Numbered from the stretch's first letter, positions 16,827-25,677 are shown. The stretch is 57,455 bases of DNA from Chloroflexota bacterium (GCA_003141245.1 PLLE01000008.1:6839-64293), one strand, 5' to 3'. Made by a program: numbers and translations. The notes: a model not told the origin generated them from the letters alone.

Positions 16827-17848
16827 TCGGCGTTCAGCCTCGAAGGTAGGTCCGACAGGTCGATCGGGCGGCGCTCCGCCGCGGCAGTCAGGAGAGCATT
16901 GGCAATCGCCACCGCCCAGAGCCCGTCCTCGCCGTCCACGTACGGCCGATCGCCGGTCCGCAAGACGCGCACGAACTCGTCGAGCTGGGCTCGCAGCGGT
17001 TCCACGCTGACGACGGGAATCTCGGCCATGTCGCCGGTGAAGGTTGTGGCGTAGCCGGCGATCGTCTGCGGCCGCTCGACGTTGGAGCGGGTGAAGGTCA
17101 GCCTCTGGGTCAGGTAGTCGAGCTCGAACATGCCTTCCTCGCCGACGGCGACGAGGCTGCGGCGTTTGGCGGGAGTGAGCCAGTCGACGTCCAGGAACCC
17201 TGTGGCTCCCGACGGAAAGTGCATCAGGCCGAAGGTGAGGTCCTCGTGCGTGGCGTGGATGCGCTGTGAGGTTTCGGCATAGACCCGGACGGGCCGCTCG
17301 CCGGCGATCCAGGACAGCATGTCGACGTCGTGCGTCCCGAGATCGATGGTCACGCCCACGTCGCGGATGCGGGCCGGGAACGGGCCAGCGCGGCGACTGG
17401 TGATGGCGTAGATCGTCGACAGCCAGCCCGCGCGAATGAGCCGGCCCATCTCGAGCACTGCCGGGTTGTACCGCTCCACGTGGCCGACCTGGACGCGAAC
17501 GCCGCGCTTCCGCGCGGCGGAGACGATGGCGATGGCGTCGTCGACGGTGGCGGCGAGCGGCTTCTCGACCAGGACCGGCAGGCCCCGCTCGATGGCCGCC
17601 AGGGCCAGGGCGCTGTGATTGTTCGTCGGCGCCGCCACGACGACGCCGTCCATATCGGTCGTGGCGATCATCGCCAGCGGATCTGCGAAGCCTTGAGCGC
17701 CGGTCTGCGCCACCACGGCCTCCAGCACCTCGGCGGTCGGGTCGGCGACGGCCGCGAGAATCGTGTCCGGGTGGCTCGAGATGACCCGTAAGTGGTTGCG
17801 GCCCATGGAGCCCAGTCCGGCCAGGCCGAGCCGGAGGGGCGCGCTCAC
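16823..17848 (-). CDS. wbpB: UDP-GlcNAcA 3-dehydrogenase (Gfo/Idh/MocA family, WbpB/WlbA-like)
   Basis: Oxidises C3 of UDP-GlcNAcA to the 3-keto sugar that the next enzyme aminates. The 341-residue protein shows the family features: NAD-binding GLAGLGSMGRNHL (8-20), APTNNHS (73-79), EKPLA with the catalytic Lys96 (95-99), and DLGTHDVDML with His173. GTG start at 17846-17848 overlaps the wbpE stop as GTGA, and its own stop overlaps the wbpA start. The Gfo/Idh family is broad; the specific role follows from the neighbouring aminotransferase, N-acetyltransferase, 6-dehydrogenase and 2-epimerase. Confidence 0.88.
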   Translation of the reverse strand: MSAPLRLGLAGLGSMGRNHLRVISSHPDTILAAVADPTAEVLEAVVAQTGAQGFADPLAMIATTDMDGVVVAAPTNNHSALALAAIERGLPVLVEKPLAATVDDAIAIVSAARKRGVRVQVGHVERYNPAVLEMGRLIRAGWLSTIYAITSRRAGPFPARIRDVGVTIDLGTHDVDMLSWIAGERPVRVYAETSQRIHATHEDLTFGLMHFPSGATGFLDVDWLTPAKRRSLVAVGEEGMFELDYLTQRLTFTRSNVERPQTIAGYATTFTGDMAEIPVVSVEPLRAQLDEFVRVLRTGDRPYVDGEDGLWAVAIANALLTAAAERRPIDLSDLPSRLNAE

Positions 17849-18954
17849 CGTCGGCTCTCGGCCGCCGCGACCGCGTGGCGCCCGACCGATGCCCTGAGCG
17901 ACGCGATGACCTGGTCCTGCTCAGCCTCGGTCAGGCCGGGGTACATCGGCAGCGAGATGCTGGTCGCCGCCGCGTAGTCGGTCACCGGCAGGTCCGCCTC
18001 GATCCCCAGCTCCAGGATGTAGGGCGCCTTGTGGCAGGGGATCGGGTAGTAGATGCCGCAGATGACGCCGGCTTCCTTCATCTCGTCGACGATCTGGTCG
18101 CGGGCCGGTCCGACCGAGAGCGTGTACTGGTGGTAGACGTGAGTCCGCCCCTCGGGAGAGACCGGCAGCTGGACGGGCAGGTCGGCGAAGGCCTCGTCGT
18201 AACGCCGCGCGATCGCCTGGCGGCGGGCCGTATTCCGCTCGAGCTTGTCGAGCTGGACGAGCCCGATCGCCGCCGCGATGTCGGTCATTCGGAAGTTGTA
18301 ACCGAGGATCTCGTGGTGGTAGCGCTGGCGCATGCCCTGGTTGCGGTAGAGATTGAGCCAGTCGGCGAGGCGGTCGTCGTTGGTGTTGATGAACCCGCCT
18401 TCGGCCGTGGTCATGTTCTTGGTGGCGTACAAGCTGAAGGCTGCGTAGCCGAAACTGCCGGCGCGCCGGCCACGATACATCGCACCGTGGGCCTGGCAGG
18501 CATCCTCGACGACCACCAGCCCGTGGCGGTCGGCGATCGCTTGAATGGCGTCCATGTCCGCGACCACGCCAAAGAGGCTGACGGGGCAGATCGCTCGAGT
18601 CCGAGGGGTGATGGCGGCCTCGATCCGGCCTGCGTCCATCAAGTAGGTGTCCGGCTCGATGTCGATGAAGACCGGCAAGGCGCCGGTGAAGAGGATCGAG
18701 CTGACCGTCGCGTTGAAGGTGTGCGAGACGGTGATCACTTCATCGCCGGGCCCCAGGCCGAGGCCGGCGAAGATCGACATCAGGGCGACCGTGCCGTTCG
18801 ACATGGCGATGGCGTGCTTGGCGCCGCAGAACTTCGCCCATCGTTCCTCGAGCTCGGCGACCTTGCGGCCCCCCGCGATCATGCCGCTGGCGAGGACTTC
18901 GGCAATGGCGGCCGTCTCCTCGGGGCCGAGATCGGGGCGCGCAGGAGGGATCAT
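17845..18954 (-). CDS. wbpE: UDP-3-keto-sugar aminotransferase (DegT/DnrJ/EryC1 family, WbpE/WlbC-like)
   Basis: A PLP enzyme that transfers an amino group from glutamate to C3 of UDP-3-keto-GlcNAcA. The 369-residue protein starts MIPPARPDLGPEE and has GTVALM (54-59), DEVITVSHTFNAT (71-83), EDACQAHGA (150-158) and the PLP lysine Lys179 in YATKNMTTAEGG. The segment GYNFRMTDIAAAIG is typical of sugar aminotransferases. The ATG at 18952-18954 overlaps the wbpD stop as ATGA; the frame continues upstream only as the antisense-free shadow of wbpD. Substrate is inferred from the operon. Confidence 0.9.
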   Translation of the reverse strand: MIPPARPDLGPEETAAIAEVLASGMIAGGRKVAELEERWAKFCGAKHAIAMSNGTVALMSIFAGLGLGPGDEVITVSHTFNATVSSILFTGALPVFIDIEPDTYLMDAGRIEAAITPRTRAICPVSLFGVVADMDAIQAIADRHGLVVVEDACQAHGAMYRGRRAGSFGYAAFSLYATKNMTTAEGGFINTNDDRLADWLNLYRNQGMRQRYHHEILGYNFRMTDIAAAIGLVQLDKLERNTARRQAIARRYDEAFADLPVQLPVSPEGRTHVYHQYTLSVGPARDQIVDEMKEAGVICGIYYPIPCHKAPYILELGIEADLPVTDYAAATSISLPMYPGLTEAEQDQVIASLRASVGRHAVAAAESRR

Positions 18955-19613
18955 GCTGGGACTCCTCGGTTCGAAGCCGGCCGCTCCTCGAGCGCGCCGC
19001 TCTGTGGGTTGAAGGCGTATCCGCGGCCGCAGCGTGGGCAGCCGAGAGACGCGTCGGGGGTGGGGTTGGGGGTGGCGGGGCGACCGGTCTCGTCGTTGAG
19101 ACGGGCGCCGCAGGCGCACACCCAGCCGAGGCGGCGGGCGGGGTTGCCGGCCACGAGAGCGAAGTCGGGGACGTCGCGAGTAACGACGGCGCCGGCGCCG
19201 ACCGTGGCGAAACGCCCGATCGTGGTGCCGGCCACGACGACGGCACCCGCGCCGATCGAGCAACCGTCGTGGAGCTCGATTGGGCTGACGGTCCAGTCAT
19301 CGCCACGAGCAAGCTCGCCGGTGGCGGTGATTGCCCGCGGGTGGCGGTCGTTGGTCAGGATCGCGCCGGGGCCGATGAAGACGCCGTTGCCGACGGAGAC
19401 GCCGTGATATACGAGCGCTCCGTTCTGGACCTTGACTCGATCGCCGAGATGCACGCCTTCGTCGATGAAGGCGTCGCGACCGATGATGCACTCGGCCCCC
19501 AGGCTGGCGCCGTTTCGAAGCACCGCCCGGTGCCAGACACTCGTCCGCGGGCCAATCGACACGTTGGCTTCGAGGTCGGCGGACACGTGCACCCGTGCGG
19601 TGGGATCGATCAC
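18951..19613 (-). CDS. wbpD: UDP-amino-sugar N-acetyltransferase with C-terminal zinc ribbon (WbpD/WlbB-like)
   Basis: Acetylates the 3-amino group of UDP-GlcNAc3NA with acetyl-CoA. The first 160 residues are hexapeptide repeats of a left-handed beta helix (IGPRTS, LGAECI, LGDRVK, VGNGVF, IGAGAV, VGAGAV) ending AGNPARRLGWV, as in trimeric acyltransferases. Residues 166-195 hold CxC (166, 168) and CPRC (192-195), a short zinc ribbon also seen in WbpD relatives. GTG start at 19611-19613 with AGGAG six bases upstream, the best Shine-Dalgarno of the operon, consistent with this being its first gene. Length 220. Confidence 0.9.
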   Translation of the reverse strand: MIDPTARVHVSADLEANVSIGPRTSVWHRAVLRNGASLGAECIIGRDAFIDEGVHLGDRVKVQNGALVYHGVSVGNGVFIGPGAILTNDRHPRAITATGELARGDDWTVSPIELHDGCSIGAGAVVVAGTTIGRFATVGAGAVVTRDVPDFALVAGNPARRLGWVCACGARLNDETGRPATPNPTPDASLGCPRCGRGYAFNPQSGALEERPASNRGVPA

Positions 19614-19681
19614 GAACGGCTCCTGTGACAGACTGGAGATCGGCCGATGGATCCCTCGGGACGCCTCTCGGCAGGCGATTG

Positions 19682-19687
19682 AGTATA
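19682..19687 (-). promoter_or_regulatory. Possible -10 box of the wbp operon
   Basis: Read on the minus strand the site is GGTATACTC, containing TATACT, about 70 bases upstream of wbpD. The same GGTATACT occurs upstream of mreB. No convincing -35 hexamer is visible. Confidence 0.35.
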
Positions 19688-19752
19688 CCGGACGGCCTTC
19701 CGACCGGCCGGAGGCCGAGGCTCGGCGCGGTCGTGATAACCCGGTCCGCCTC

Positions 19753-20403
19753 CTAGGAACGATCGGGCCCGGGATGTTTGCGCCGCGCCAGAAGCCCGAT
19801 CCCGATCGCGAGGACGGCTCCGATGGCGAGCGCTCCGCGCCAATCCAGCACGGTTCGAACGTCGCCTTCGACCTTGCGAGCCAGCAAAATGAAGGTTCCG
19901 CTCTGTTTCTCCAGCGTGACGTTGGCGGCCACGATCGACTGCGCGCCGCCCTGCCTGATCCGGACGTCTCGCGCCAGGATCGTTCGGGCGTAGCCCTGCG
20001 TGATTGAGACGTCGCGGCCGATCGCCACGCCGACAGCGCCGAGCTCTACGGAAACTCGCTCGCCGTGGGCGACGCCGATCCCGCCCATCCGGACGGCGAT
20101 GTCGTCGGCGCTGGCCCGGCCGATGCCGCCCGCGTTGACGGTGATGTCTTCCGCCGAGGCGGCGCAGATGCCTCCCTGGCGGACGTTGACCGTCTCGGCC
20201 TCGACTTCGGCCACGCCGCCCTGAGTGACGTTGACCGTCGTTGCCTGGACGGGCTGGGCGTGAGATTGTGGCGTCGCGCCGACCAGTGGCAGCGCGGAGA
20301 GTTCCGGTAGCGCGGGCGCGTCGGCCGCAGTCGCGGCCTTGCGTCGGCGCCGTGGCGCGCTCTTCGGCTTCTGGGATGGATCTCCGCCCGGCTGATCGTT
20401 CAT
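19753..20403 (-). CDS. Beta-solenoid-like repeat protein with C-terminal membrane anchor
   Basis: A 216-residue protein of unknown function. After a Lys/Arg/Pro-rich start without a signal peptide, residues 55-170 hold about seven 15-16-residue repeats of the form V-x-V-x-Q/x-G-G-I/V-x-x-A-x-A-x-D/E (TVNVTQGG, TVNVRQGG, ITVNAGG, IAVRMGG, VSVELGA, VSITQG, VRIRQGG). The alternating hydrophobic strands and Gly turns suggest a beta helix. One membrane helix (about 188-206) ends in RRK. Start ATG (20401-20403) with GGGAG four bases upstream. It sits between the wbp operon and glycosyltransferase/hydrolase genes, so an envelope scaffold role is plausible but unproven. Confidence 0.82.
   Translation of the reverse strand: MNDQPGGDPSQKPKSAPRRRRKAATAADAPALPELSALPLVGATPQSHAQPVQATTVNVTQGGVAEVEAETVNVRQGGICAASAEDITVNAGGIGRASADDIAVRMGGIGVAHGERVSVELGAVGVAIGRDVSITQGYARTILARDVRIRQGGAQSIVAANVTLEKQSGTFILLARKVEGDVRTVLDWRGALAIGAVLAIGIGLLARRKHPGPDRS
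19893..20241 (-). repeat. Coding repeats, about seven 45-48-base units
   Basis: Encodes the 15-16-residue repeats of the anchored solenoid-like protein. Successive units share Gly-Gly and a trailing Asp/Glu but differ clearly in sequence, so the duplication is old. Confidence 0.8.
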
Positions 20404-20509
20404 AGCACTCCCCTTCGGCGGGCTCCGGTCACACGGCTCGGCCGGTCGGCGACCGGTGCCGATCCCAGACTACAGCGGTCGCCCCACCTCGCGCGAGCCC
20501 CACGCCGAA

Positions 20510-21784
20510 TCACCGATCCGGGGCCCCAATTGCCGCGGCCGCGTAGACGCCGCGCGTCAGGCGAGCGATCTCCGCCCACGTCGGGCGCTGTATCGCCAGA
20601 CTCGCGGCGGCGTCGCGACACCGTCGGTGGAGCGCGTCGTCAATCCAGATCGCCTCGATGGCGCGGGCCATGCGGGCCGGGTCGCGGGCCTCGACCAGGA
20701 CCCCGGCCGCACCGACGACCTCCGGCAGCGCCCCGACGGCGCTCGCCACGACGGGCGTCCCGCACGCGATCGCCTCGAGAGCCGGCAGGCCCACGGCATC
20801 GCTGATCGAGGGGCGGATCGCCGCGCGCGCCCCGGCTACGAGAGTGGAAAGGCGGCCCTCGGAGAGGCGCGGGGCGTAGAAGAGCCGCTCCCCCAGACCT
20901 CGGCGCGCGGCGGCGCGGGCCAGCGCAGCTTGATCGTCGGGGCCCGCGCCGGCCATCAGAAGGGCCGGCGGCCAGGGCACATCGGCCGCGAGCGATCCCG
21001 GCCGCGGCTTCGCCTCCAGGATCGCGAGAGCATCGAGGAGCGTCGGCAGGTCCGTCCGGGCGTCGTATCGGCCGACGAAGGCCAGGTAGCGCTCGGGCAG
21101 GCCGAGCAGCTCCCGTTCCGCCCTGACGTCGGCGGCGAGCGCACGGGCATCCCCGCCGAGGCCGGGCGCCACCGGGCCGGCGGCAAACGGGATCACCTGA
21201 ATGCGACCCGGCCGCAGGTGGAGAAGTCGGGTTGCGCTGCGGGCGATCGCCTCGCTGCCGACGATGACCAGGGCATCGCGCAGCATCCGGGCTCGCAGTC
21301 TCTCACCGAAACGTGACGCCGGGCTGGCCTGATAGACGTGCGGCAGCTCCCACGGTGCGAGGTCGAGCAGAGTGGCCACGACCGGCAGCCGCGATGCGAG
21401 AGGAAGGTTCGATCCGGCGACGTGGTAGACGGTTCGACCGACAGCGCCACGGGCGGCGGCGAGCGAGGCCCCTCTCGCCAGGAAAGGATCCACGATCAGC
21501 GCCGTGGCGCGCAGGGGGCGCGTGGCGGGCAGCCAGCGGTGACCGACGACAGGCAGGACCGGTAGCGAGGTCGTCGGATCGGGCAGGCCCGCCTGGAGTA
21601 AGACGACGAACTCCTCGCCCTGGAAGGGGTCGGCGGCGAAGGCCCGCAGGAGATTCCCGAGGTAGGCCGCAGTGACCGGTGCCCGCTCGGGCTGCTGCAG
21701 TGGGCGCAGGTCGATGACCACGCGAACGCCGCCGTCGGGAGGAGGCGCTGCGGCCGCGGGCCGGGCGTCGGCATGGGAGAGCAT
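20510..21784 (-). CDS. GT4-type glycosyltransferase
   Basis: A 424-residue GT-B glycosyltransferase. The N-terminal domain begins VRVVIDLRPLQ and the acceptor-side helix reads VTAAYLGNLLRAF, as in mannosyl/rhamnosyl-type GT4 enzymes. The C-terminal half has RYLAFVGRYDARTDLPTLL, then LLMAGAGPDD, and the nucleotide-sugar signature SDAVGLPALEAIACGTPVVAS, here split as SDAVGLPALEAI and CGTPVVAS. The ATG at 21782-21784 is preferred to the frame's upstream start, which would run nearly into the GH18 gene. It follows the GH18 gene after 51 bases on the same strand. Donor sugar is not predictable; UDP-ManNAc3NAcA and dTDP-rhamnose are both made nearby. Confidence 0.88.
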   Translation of the reverse strand: MLSHADARPAAAAPPPDGGVRVVIDLRPLQQPERAPVTAAYLGNLLRAFAADPFQGEEFVVLLQAGLPDPTTSLPVLPVVGHRWLPATRPLRATALIVDPFLARGASLAAARGAVGRTVYHVAGSNLPLASRLPVVATLLDLAPWELPHVYQASPASRFGERLRARMLRDALVIVGSEAIARSATRLLHLRPGRIQVIPFAAGPVAPGLGGDARALAADVRAERELLGLPERYLAFVGRYDARTDLPTLLDALAILEAKPRPGSLAADVPWPPALLMAGAGPDDQAALARAAARRGLGERLFYAPRLSEGRLSTLVAGARAAIRPSISDAVGLPALEAIACGTPVVASAVGALPEVVGAAGVLVEARDPARMARAIEAIWIDDALHRRCRDAAASLAIQRPTWAEIARLTRGVYAAAAIGAPDR

Positions 21785-21835
21785 GGGCCGCAGTTTAGCC
21801 CGGACCGGCGATCTGCGGCCCGGCGAGGGCAATCG

Positions 21836-24800
21836 TCAGCGGTAATAGCCCAGGATGTCGACGACGACCTGGGTCGTCGCCCCTCCGCTTCCTCCGAATG
21901 TCACGGTCAGAATCCCGCCTGGACCCAGCAGGCTCACGAAGCCGTTGGCTCGGTTGTCGCCGAGCGGGAAGTTGAGGGTGGAGGTGGAAGTGACCTGGCT
22001 CGGCGCCGCCGCCAGCCAGCCTTTCGAGGTCTGGCCGGTCACCGTGAGGTTGCCCACGACCGCGACTGCGACCGGATGGACAGATACCTGCCCGCTGACC
22101 GCGAACGGGGCCGAGGCGCCGTTCTTGAGGGGCCCCTTGAACCCCAGCGTCTTCCGACTGTCCACGACCCGTCCCGGCGCCACCGGCACGAACGTCGCGC
22201 CCGACAGCCCCGGAACGAAGTAGCCGGTCACATCGAAGATGAACTGGACGGAAGTCTTGGACTTGCCGACGTATTCGACCTGAAGCTTCCCTCCCGAGAG
22301 CTTCACGACGACGTTGTTGGCTCGGTTGTCGCCGAGCGGGAAGTTGAGGGTAGATGAACTCGGCGGGGCACCGCCGGCGAGCGTCGGCGCCACGGTCACG
22401 TAGCCGGCGCCGGTCTGACCGGCGACTGTGGCGTTGCCGGCCACCGCGATGGCGTTGGCGGGGACCCCGGCCAGGCCGGCCACGGGGAAGGTGGCCACTT
22501 TGTTCGGGGTCAGTGGCGCCGGGATCCCCTTCTTGACACGGGTATCGACGATGCGAGTCGGCTTCACCGCAACGAACGTGGCCCCCTTTGCATCGCGAAC
22601 GAAGTACCCCGTCAGGTCGAAGATGAGGTGAACGCTGCCCTTGCCCGACGACGTGTAGTAGAGGCCGCTCAGACTGCCGTCTGCGGCAAGGCCCAGCGTT
22701 ACGCCGTTGGCCTTGTTTTCGCCGGCCCTGAAATTGATCGTCGAAGAAGTACCGGCGGTCGACGAGCCGAACCTAACGTACCCGGCCACTGTTGCCTGGG
22801 TGACGGTCAGGTTGCCGGTCACGGCGATGGCGTTTGACGGGACTCCATGAGCCCCCGCGAACGCCAGCGACCGAGTCTTGCCGGAGACGAAGGCTCCACT
22901 GAGGCCCAGCGCTTTGCGCGTGTCGAGGACGCGGACCGGCGGCAGCGGGTAGTACGTACCGCTCGGGGTCGTATCGATCAGGATCCCAAAGCGGCTCATC
23001 TGCCCCGCCACGAACGGAGCCGGCGACGGAGCGTAGCAGGTAGTGCCGCCGGCGGTGCCGGCCACCTGGACCATGTACTGGCCGTCGGGCAGCGGCTTCT
23101 TCCCGTCCAGGGTGCCGTTCCACGTGTACGACTGAGCTCCGGCGGCGTGGGCCCCCAGATCGATCGTCCCGGCTGCGGTCCCGTCGGCGCGGTAGATCAT
23201 CAGGCTCACGTCGTCGAAGGCGGTGGTGTCGGTCCACGAAAGCGGTATCGTGTCGCGGATGCCGTCTCCGTCAGGCGAGAAGACCCTCCCGCGATCGATG
23301 CCCGTCCCAGAAGGAATCATCCCGGGCGTCCCCACGGAATAGCCGTCGATCTCCGCCGAGACGAAAGTGGTGTTGGGCGGAGTTATCGGCACGACCCAGT
23401 TGGTGGTCCCGTCCGTGACGGCCACCCACAGCCCGGGGAAGAGCGGAGCCACGGCGTTCAGCTCGGTGAAGGGGCCGGTGACCTGATACCAAGTCAAGCC
23501 GTCAGTTGAAGTCGCGGGCCCGCCGATGATCTGCAGGATCGTGCCGGCCGGTGCCGTGTCGACGATCGTCGCGGACGAGTTCGGCGCGGCCCGCTCGTTG
23601 AGCACCGCCGTTCGTGTGGAGACGAAACCGTTCAGCTTGAAGACAGGCGACGCGGTGTAGACGGTCGAGAGATCCCAGGGACCCACGTTTCCGACACCGT
23701 CGGTCGCTCGAACCCGGAACGAGTAGCTGTGGCCCGACGATCCCTGGAAGTTGGAGGTCGTGGCCGTGGTGCCGGTCAGCCAGGCGGTGAACTTGCCGCC
23801 GTCGGTCGAGACCTGGACGTCGTAGTTCTTGACGCCGTTCCAGTCGTCGCGGCCGGTCCAGCTGACCGGGAAGCCCTCGTTGCTCTGGCTGGCCGGCAGG
23901 TTCACGATTCCGGCTTTCGGCGGATTCGTGTCGGTCAGGAACTTGGCCGCGATGAGGTTCGCCATCTCGGGATGGCCCGCGTCGTAGCCGAGCGCCCAGA
24001 TACCGGCGCCCCGCAGATTCCAGTAGTTGATCATGTCGTACTTGGCGGCGAGCGACTGATCGTCGTCGTAGTAGAGCTCGCGCCAGGTCTGGACTCCGCC
24101 GCAGTTGAGCTGGTAGGAGGTCCAGGCCGATTGCTCGATCGAGTCGTAGTGGCGTCCGTTGGTCGCCGCCAGGGATGCCGCGCCGGCAAAGAAGACCGAG
24201 GTGGGCGCGCAACTCGAACTGATGACCGTGGCATTCGGGTCGTTGGTCGCCGTCGACCAGGCGATGCCGTAGTAGGGCAGTCCCAGGATGATCTTCGAGT
24301 CCGATGTCCGGGCCTTGTAGGCGTTCACGACCTGAGTCAGGTCGTAGACCGGCTTCGGGCTCGTCAGGGGGTCGATGGAGCCGGCGTAGCTCGAGCTTCC
24401 GGTGCGGAAGTCGTAGCCCATGATGAAGACGGCATCGGCCGCGCCGTCACCGGTCAGGGTGGCAATGTCGTAGTAGCCCGTGCTGCCGGTGGCACAGAAG
24501 GTCAACTCGTAGCCTGGGTGGATCTTGTCCAGTTCGGCGCGAAGCGTCTTCACGAACAGGTTGTAGTTGCCGCCCTGGCTTGAGGCGATCGGCTCGAAGT
24601 CCAGGCTCACCCCGTCCGCGCCGCGCTGGCTGACCGCGGCGGCGATCTGCTGGGCCGCGTTCAGACGGTTGGCCGCGCTCGACAGCAGGGCGACCTGCTC
24701 GTTGAGATCGGAGGTCGTCCAGGCGAACTCCTCGATCGTCAGTGCGACGCGCGTCCCGTGGGCATGAGCGTTGTTGATGACGTTGGTCATCCACGAGCTC

Positions 24801-25435
24801 GTCCAGCCGGCCCAGCCCGTGGAGGTGCTGCCGTCCGGGTCGTGCTTCAGGAGGTTGCCAGAGCCGTCGATGCCGACGCCGAAGTAGGCGACCGTGGAGA
24901 GGATGTCGTAGTTGAGGGTCGGTGCGGCGACCGATTCCCAGTAGGGCAGGAAGCCGTAGACCTCACGGCGCAGGACATTGGAGGTGCCGGCCGGAGCCGC
25001 CTGGCCCTGTGTCTGTGCCTGGATCACCGGCGAGGCGGCCACGTCCTGGGCGGCCCAGACCGAGCCCTCGGGGCTCGACGCCATCGATCGGCCGGAAGCG
25101 ACGCCGGCCGGCAGGGCGACCGGGACGTTGCCGTCCACTTCGGTGGTGTCGCCGGTACGAGGCCGGTAGGGGACGGTCACGGCATCGCCCGGAACGAACG
25201 AGTTGGGATCGTCCTCGTGCTCGAGGGCCTGCTCGTACGATATCGAGGTGCCGATCCGATCCGACGCTCCGGACCCGGGATCAGCCGCGGCGACGTATCG
25301 CGCGCCCGGCCACGCCGGACCGATCGCAGCGGCCAGGCCGATGGCGACCGAGAGCGCCACTCCCGCCCATCTCTTCGATCGTACTGAGGTCCTGCGGCGC
25401 TGCGCCGATTGAGGCGGCGCCGAGTCGATCATCAT
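21836..25435 (-). CDS. Secreted GH18-family glycosidase with Fn3, SH3b-like, FlgD-Ig and triplicated C-terminal modules
   Basis: A 1199-residue exported enzyme. Signal peptide at about 20-51, ending ARYVAAA. The GH18 barrel spans about 155-500, opening EVYGFLPYWES, with DGVSLDFE at 274-281. This is the catalytic motif with Glu281 as acid; the middle Asp is Ser as in spore-cortex-type GH18 enzymes. MGYDFRTG (339-346) and ILGLPYYGIAW complete the barrel signatures. Next come an Fn3-like domain (506-598), an SH3b-like domain (600-685), a FlgD-type Ig domain (712-795, FSPDGDGIRD) and three 126-128-residue repeats (829-1199). Likely acts on peptidoglycan or a chitin-like glycan outside the cell. 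ATG at 25433-25435 with GAGG five bases upstream; a second ATG follows directly. Confidence 0.9.
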   Translation of the reverse strand: MMIDSAPPQSAQRRRTSVRSKRWAGVALSVAIGLAAAIGPAWPGARYVAAADPGSGASDRIGTSISYEQALEHEDDPNSFVPGDAVTVPYRPRTGDTTEVDGNVPVALPAGVASGRSMASSPEGSVWAAQDVAASPVIQAQTQGQAAPAGTSNVLRREVYGFLPYWESVAAPTLNYDILSTVAYFGVGIDGSGNLLKHDPDGSTSTGWAGWTSSWMTNVINNAHAHGTRVALTIEEFAWTTSDLNEQVALLSSAANRLNAAQQIAAAVSQRGADGVSLDFEPIASSQGGNYNLFVKTLRAELDKIHPGYELTFCATGSTGYYDIATLTGDGAADAVFIMGYDFRTGSSSYAGSIDPLTSPKPVYDLTQVVNAYKARTSDSKIILGLPYYGIAWSTATNDPNATVISSSCAPTSVFFAGAASLAATNGRHYDSIEQSAWTSYQLNCGGVQTWRELYYDDDQSLAAKYDMINYWNLRGAGIWALGYDAGHPEMANLIAAKFLTDTNPPKAGIVNLPASQSNEGFPVSWTGRDDWNGVKNYDVQVSTDGGKFTAWLTGTTATTSNFQGSSGHSYSFRVRATDGVGNVGPWDLSTVYTASPVFKLNGFVSTRTAVLNERAAPNSSATIVDTAPAGTILQIIGGPATSTDGLTWYQVTGPFTELNAVAPLFPGLWVAVTDGTTNWVVPITPPNTTFVSAEIDGYSVGTPGMIPSGTGIDRGRVFSPDGDGIRDTIPLSWTDTTAFDDVSLMIYRADGTAAGTIDLGAHAAGAQSYTWNGTLDGKKPLPDGQYMVQVAGTAGGTTCYAPSPAPFVAGQMSRFGILIDTTPSGTYYPLPPVRVLDTRKALGLSGAFVSGKTRSLAFAGAHGVPSNAIAVTGNLTVTQATVAGYVRFGSSTAGTSSTINFRAGENKANGVTLGLAADGSLSGLYYTSSGKGSVHLIFDLTGYFVRDAKGATFVAVKPTRIVDTRVKKGIPAPLTPNKVATFPVAGLAGVPANAIAVAGNATVAGQTGAGYVTVAPTLAGGAPPSSSTLNFPLGDNRANNVVVKLSGGKLQVEYVGKSKTSVQFIFDVTGYFVPGLSGATFVPVAPGRVVDSRKTLGFKGPLKNGASAPFAVSGQVSVHPVAVAVVGNLTVTGQTSKGWLAAAPSQVTSTSTLNFPLGDNRANGFVSLLGPGGILTVTFGGSGGATTQVVVDILGYYR
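21839..22951 (-). repeat. Three coding repeats (RVLDTR modules) in the GH18 protein
   Basis: Three tandem modules are marked by RVLDTR (835), RIVDTR (961) and RVVDSR (1089). Each contains VPxxAIAV-GNxTV-x-QT, then a FPLGDNRAN-type turn, and ends FDVTGYF. The last two share an identical 36-base stretch (21944-21979 and 22316-22351), pointing to recent duplication or gene conversion. Confidence 0.92.
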
Positions 25436-25637
25436 TCCGACCTCATCCAACGCTCGGCCTGCGCGGCTCGCTCGGCCGTCGCACTGCTGCGGTCGGCGAT
25501 GCGAACCCGACTGACCCGCAAGGGACGCCAGGCAGAGCACTCGCCGGCGGGCGCCACGCCACAAACCCTGTGGGTTGGCGGCTATCCGCCCTTGGTCCCC
25601 GGCCCAATGGTACCGTCATGTCGAGTGTGACGCGGTT

Positions 25638-25675
25638 GGATGGTGCGCCGGAGAGGCGACGCACGCGCTCCATCC
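25638..25675 (-). terminator. Possible hairpin after the caspase-like gene
   Basis: A 6-bp outer stem (25638-25643 with 25670-25675) encloses a GC-rich 26-base interior and lies three bases past the TAG stop. No T tract. Weak candidate. The rest of 25436-25637 shows no gene and must hold the GH18 promoter. Confidence 0.3.
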
Positions 25676-25677
25676 GA

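Noticed and set aside
14664-17054. Very long open frame on the plus strand (about 800 codons) across the wbp genes
   Set aside because: It is antisense to wbpI, wbpA and wbpB, all of which have full family motifs. Long antisense frames are expected in G+C-rich DNA, and the translation has no recognisable motif.
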